Source: Brachionus plicatilis (taxonomy: Eukaryota; Rotifera; Eurotatoria; Ploima; Brachionidae). Taken from it: DNA of 64,000 nt. Position 1 is the first letter of the stretch. The number at the start of each line of letters is the position of its first letter. Positions 59,890-64,000 of the stretch are shown piece after piece. The position numbers were made by a program, and so were the translations under genes. The DNA is taken from NCBI GenBank assembly GCA_010279815.1, contig QEOQ01000688.1, positions 827,392 through 891,391 on the forward strand, read 5' to 3'. The notes beneath the pieces are model-generated. The model searched no databases and was not told the origin of the DNA. It saw only the letters and a list, made by a program, of their open reading frames with translations.

Positions 59890-60033
59890 GTAAATATTTT
59901 AATAAAAAACATAATCATTTTTGATTGTGAACAATTTGCGATTTGAAATTATTTTAATTTTAAAGTTAACGCATTGAAAAAATGTTGGCTCTTTTTTAGT
60001 TTTATGGTAAAATAAGTATTTTTACGTAATTTC

Positions 60034-60128
60034 CAGAGTTGTTTAATAGTCACAAGTCTCAAGTCAAGTCAAAGTCCGGACTCGGACTAATGATATGGAC
60101 TTTTTTTTGGGACTTTTAAACAACTCTG
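60034..60128. mobile_element. hAT-type MITE family A, minimal 95-bp copy, 8-bp TSD
   Basis: Left end CAGAGTTGTTTAATAGTC, right end GACTTTTAAACAACTCTG, flanked by GTAATTTC on both sides (60026-60033, 60129-60136). It is essentially only the two termini plus the AAGTCCGGACTC palindrome, so it defines the minimal mobile unit of the family. Confidence 0.85.
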
Positions 60129-61409
60129 GTAATTTCACGTCAATTTTCGTCAATTTACCTAAAATTACCAAAAAGACACTTACCGTAGCAGTACTGTTTA
60201 TCTTACTTAAAAAAAATTTTCTATATCCTATTAATATTTTTTTAAAAGCAAATTAAACCAGTTAAGTATCAATAAATTAACATCAATATACACCAATTTC
60301 TTTGCACTGTTTTGCAGAGTATCCTATTTTGAAAGTTTTAAGATAAGATATATTATGTGACTGAATTTAAATTTCACATTTTGAAAATTCTGCAACCCTT
60401 AGATTTTTTTCAAAAATCTTAATTTACGGCGACTGACACAATTCGTGAAATGAGCAACATAACTAATAATATAATATAATCCAAAGAAAAAAAAATCAAT
60501 AAAGAAAAAATTACAATCGAAACAATTTTTTTGTATAGATTTAATTAAATATATACAACTTTAATTGAACTTCAAAGTTGGTATCAATAGAATTTTTTCT
60601 CTTCAAAAACTTTGTAAGTCTACAAAGTATCCCTTGTACTTAGTAATTTTTAAAATTAAATATCAAAAAAGTCGTTTGTTGAGAATTTTAAATAGATTTG
60701 GGAGAATTCTTTATTTTTCTAATTTCACCTTGAATAAAAAGTTATTTAATATAACTCTGAGGCTGAGAAGTTATTTTATCTGACTTTAAAGGAAATTTTT
60801 TTCTATTAAATGATAAATAGAATCTTTCAGTAAAAAATAATAATTTTTAACCAAATTATTGTCATTTTAGAATGTAAAATTTCTTTGATGCCGTAAATCT
60901 TTGAAAACAACCCCATGGGATTTTGGTGTAAAATTGTTGAGGTAATTATTAAACATATAATTTTTAAATTTGTTTATAAATAAACTAGTAAAATTTGACT
61001 CTGGATAATATCAAAATTTTTTATTTTTACAAAAATTAAAAAAAAATGGAAACTAAAATATCTAATAAAGTTATGTTTATATTTGAAAATCAAAACGAAA
61101 ATTTATTTTGGTGTTTTTTATAGTAAGTGTATTAATTCTAAAATGTAATTAACAAATAAATTCTAAAAATAAAGTTTTTCCATTTTTTTTCTTTTTCCAA
61201 TTATTATTTTTATTGTTCAAGGTCTTTCTAAAACAATATATAAATATTATTTTTATTTTATTAAAAACTAATTTATATTCTTAAAAATGAGTCAAACTAA
61301 AAATTTTTACAAGCACCTTTTACTACTCGATCGATAAACAAAAAGCAATACATTAAAAGATCTCTTTCCACAATAATTCAATTAAAGTTAGAAAATTTTA
61401 GTAAATAAA

Positions 61410-61570
61410 AATGCTGATATTACACTGTTGAATATAGTTATACAAATTACTCAAGCAATATGCTTGGTCATTTGAAAAAAGAGCATGCTATGGAATTGGG
61501 ATATAAGCATAAAATTTTAGTAGGTTTTAGTTATATCCGAAAATTTAAATTAGTCAAATTGTTTAAGTAA
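61410..61570 (+). pseudogene. BED-type zinc finger relic, probably from a hAT transposase
   Basis: The plus-strand frame gives TNYSSNMLGHLKKEHAMELG. The 'sN(l/m)..HLk..H' block is the C-terminal half of a BED finger, typical of hAT transposases. The upstream cysteine pair is disrupted by a stop, and no catalytic domain is present. Confidence 0.5.
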
Positions 61571-62118
61571 CTTTAATTAAAACATAATTTAAATAGAATT
61601 TAGAATTATTTAAGTTTATCTTGGAATTTAAATATTTTTTGAGTTTAAATTTTAATCCAAATTTTTTTTAGTTTAAATTTGAATTCAAATTTTATTTTAT
61701 GTTAAATTTAAATCGAAATAAATCAAATAATTTGTTAAAATCACCAATTTGATTTACAACACTAGTAATTTACTTGAATAAATAAATTTTCAGTAAATTG
61801 CAAAGTATTTTTACTTCGCTTATTTACTGATTGTTCAGAAATTTTGCAAATCTACTGGTTTTGCTAATTTATTATAAGATATATAAGATAAACAAGACTT
61901 AAGAGGTATGGTAAAATTTGTCTTTTAACAAAAATTTTTATTAACAAAAATATTTTTATTTTTTTTTTAAAGGCAATGACCATGATAATTATTATAAAAT
62001 TTCGTCTTTTTCTTCAATTTGCCAATGTTCTTTTTCAAAGTAGAAAAAAATTTTTTTTGTCAAATTGTTCAAAATTTAAATAATTAAATAAAATAGCTTT
62101 TTAATAATTTTATTCAAG

Positions 62119-64000
62119 ACAAATGATGTAGCTGAAACATTGACTATATGTCTGAGTGGTCCCAATAGAACAATTAAAAACAATGATTTAATAAACATGC
62201 TTCCTGACTGTCAGGCAAAATTTGATGTCTATTTATGTTTTTTGCAGCTAAAATTTCACTTTGAACCAGAATTAAGTCTAAAAGACTTGGAAGATAATGT
62301 TTTGAATAAAATCCATCAGCATGAAAGTGAAGAAATTGTAAGCTTTTTTGCCAACATTTATTATATCATTGAAGACAACTGCCTGGTAAAAATCAACAAA
62401 TTAAAAGAAAACATAGTCGAAAATATGAACAGTAAAAAAGCTCAATTAAATAAAATAAAAACTTTAATTTGCGAACAATCAATATCGAAAGTTAATAAAA
62501 ATCAAAATTTATCAAATCGAATTAATTTTCTAAACAGTTTGCTGAATAGATGTCTGGCTGTTGAGGGTCAACTAAGTACCCAAGAAAAGATTGTATTTTT
62601 TGAAAAACTGAGAAAAAAAATTGAAACTATGCAAACCTATAGCGATATAGAAAAAAAACTAATAGATTTAGCAAATTTAAATAATTTCAAGGATTTGACC
62701 ACTTTATTTGATCCAAAGATGAGCAGTTTATTCAAAGAAAATTATGGACATTGTGCATGTATTGACGATTTATTCGACATTCTTTTCACTAATTCAAACA
62801 ACATTTTAAATAAAATAATTCAATCGACAAACGAGGAACACCAGGCTGAGTACTTACAATTAGCCATCGATTTGCTGGGCTCTTTTTATTTCAGTTCCTT
62901 TCATCAACAAGAAAAAATTGAAGCATTGCGGATAGAATTACTTGAATCTTTAGATCAGCAAACAGTGGGAAATATTTCCTCTATTGAACAATTGAACCAG
63001 TTGATGATCAAGACCTGCTTTAAAATAAACGATTATCAAAATTATGAACAAGTGGAATGTGATAGTGATATTATTTTATTGACAGAAAAAATTTATTTTA
63101 TATTTGAAAAAGTTGAAAAATTTTTCAAAGATTTAAATTTAATTATTTTTAATGATCAAAATTTGAATGTGTCAAAAATTTCTTTTATAGCAGCTATTGA
63201 ATCTGACATGAAGACTTTTGCAGCAAATGTGCACACACTGAAAAAAAGCGATGCTGTCGAACTCATTGACAAACTAGTGGACAAAATAGAAAAATTGATA
63301 GCTGACGCTTTTAAAAAAACAGATTTAATGGAGCAAAGAACTCGTGCAGAACACATAATAACTTCGAATGATTCTAAACTAATTATCGATGAGATTCAAA
63401 TCAGAACATTGTATTTGTTAGATGAACCAATTTTCTATTCTGAGACAAGTTTGGCTCATGCATGCTTAGCATTAATGCTCGAAGAAATGAGCAATGCTGG
63501 CAAATTTAGCCCAGCATGTAATCAGCAATTATTAAATGGAATTAAATGTCTAAAACAATTAAAAGACTTGAGACTAAGCTTTTATTCGTTTCATTTTTTG
63601 ACCAATTATTTGGAAACTTTGTTGGACACAAATTTTGATCAAATTGTTCAAACAGACTGTTGTTTTATTGATTTGATGTTAAAAGTTTTTTCCATAAATT
63701 CATCAGAAAAGGCTAAATACATTGATAGTGTGATAGTGGCATTAGACAATTCAAACATTACAAAATACTTCTCTCAACTTGATTTTATTTTACCTCTATT
63801 GTCATCCAAAGCACTTGATAGAGATAAGATAAAAAATACTCTTCTTAAATTGGCCAACAATCCAGGTGAGTTTAGCGCTCGAATTTGTTTTATTCTACTA
63901 ACTTTCTATCATAAACATACAAATTTTAAAAACAAAAAACTCAATTTGTTTATGAAGCGTATTTTGAAATCGTTTGGAGAGAGTGAAAAAATTGGGTTGG
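62119..64000 (+). CDS. Giant coiled-coil / Gly-rich protein, exon 3, runs off the window
   Basis: After a TTATTCAAG acceptor the frame ACA AAT GAT stays open for 627 codons to the window end: TNDVAETLTICLSGPNRTIK, FLQLKFHFEPELSLKDLEDN, through to LKSFGESEKIGL. It is Leu/Lys/Asp/Glu-rich helical sequence without a recognised domain, like exon 2. No ATG-led start fits the 5' end. Joined to exons 1-2 the visible protein reaches about 2855 residues. If the splice from 59889 is wrong, this is a separate gene whose 5' exons I could not find. Confidence 0.72.

Larger units (their letters stand above)
59890..62118. other. Probable intron 2 of the giant gene
   Basis: 2229 bp, AT-rich. It holds a family A MITE (60034-60128) and a BED-finger relic (about 61410-61570). 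The stretch 61600-61740 is low-complexity AAATTTAAATT. If the gene ends at 59946, this is intergenic instead. Confidence 0.5.

Noticed and set aside
59940..59946. TGA as the certain end of the giant gene
   Set aside because: A GTAAAT donor at 59890 in phase 0 joins exactly to the open frame at 62119, which lacks its own start; kept as an alternative only.

Overview
The window looks like a piece of a very AT-rich animal genome with compact introns. Several introns are about 48-60 bp and use plain GT-AG sites, while others are kilobases long and filled with transposon debris. The proteins are metazoan: VWC plus CSPG extracellular-matrix repeats, a Rho-type GTPase, TLDc and EF-hand domains, and a prepropeptide. 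I infer a small invertebrate, possibly a rotifer such as Brachionus. That is a guess from composition, intron size and gene types, and no marker gene proves it. There is one assembly gap (448 Ns at 18339-18786). No tRNA, rRNA or CRISPR was seen.

Layout: (1) 2335-14719, minus strand: a FRAS1/FREM-like matrix gene in seven visible exons (signal peptide, six VWC domains, at least six CSPG repeats) that runs off toward lower coordinates. Every splice junction keeps the reading phase. Its 5.4-kb intron carries an oppositely oriented gene for a small secreted, possibly amidated peptide (3722-4114), a Tc1/mariner relic, and a Mutator-like transposase relic broken by two MITEs. (2) 14.7-27.9 kb: about 13 kb with no convincing gene, few transposon relics, one VNTR, one exon-like segment and the gap. 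(3) 27974-35481, minus: an atypical Rho-family GTPase in four exons with a 6.2-kb intron holding an inverted-repeat transposase fragment, a 90-bp tandem repeat and an 8-bp-TSD MITE. (4) 37.6-39.3 kb: a LINE reverse-transcriptase relic and a TA-flanked MITE. (5) 39979-45100, minus: a seven-exon gene for a 1120-residue protein (N-terminal globular part, long coiled coil, TLDc domain, EF-hands). (6) 45.1-50.4 kb: an intergenic patchwork of repeats and a second LINE relic containing YADD. (7) 50426 to the window end, plus: a giant gene (at least 2855 residues visible) with coiled coils, a Gly-rich repeat region, a hydrophobic segment and long helical regions. Its introns hold a pogo-like MITE, a 731-bp element with CATACA arrays, a hAT MITE and a BED-finger relic.

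Exon models were built by hand from reading frame, splice sites and phase. Homopolymer runs are long here, so single-base errors in coordinates are possible. The most interesting items are the TLDc/EF-hand coiled-coil gene and the giant Gly-rich gene next to it (head to head), the Rho protein with substitutions at both GTPase-critical positions, the antisense intron-nested peptide gene, and the set of datable nested transposon insertions.
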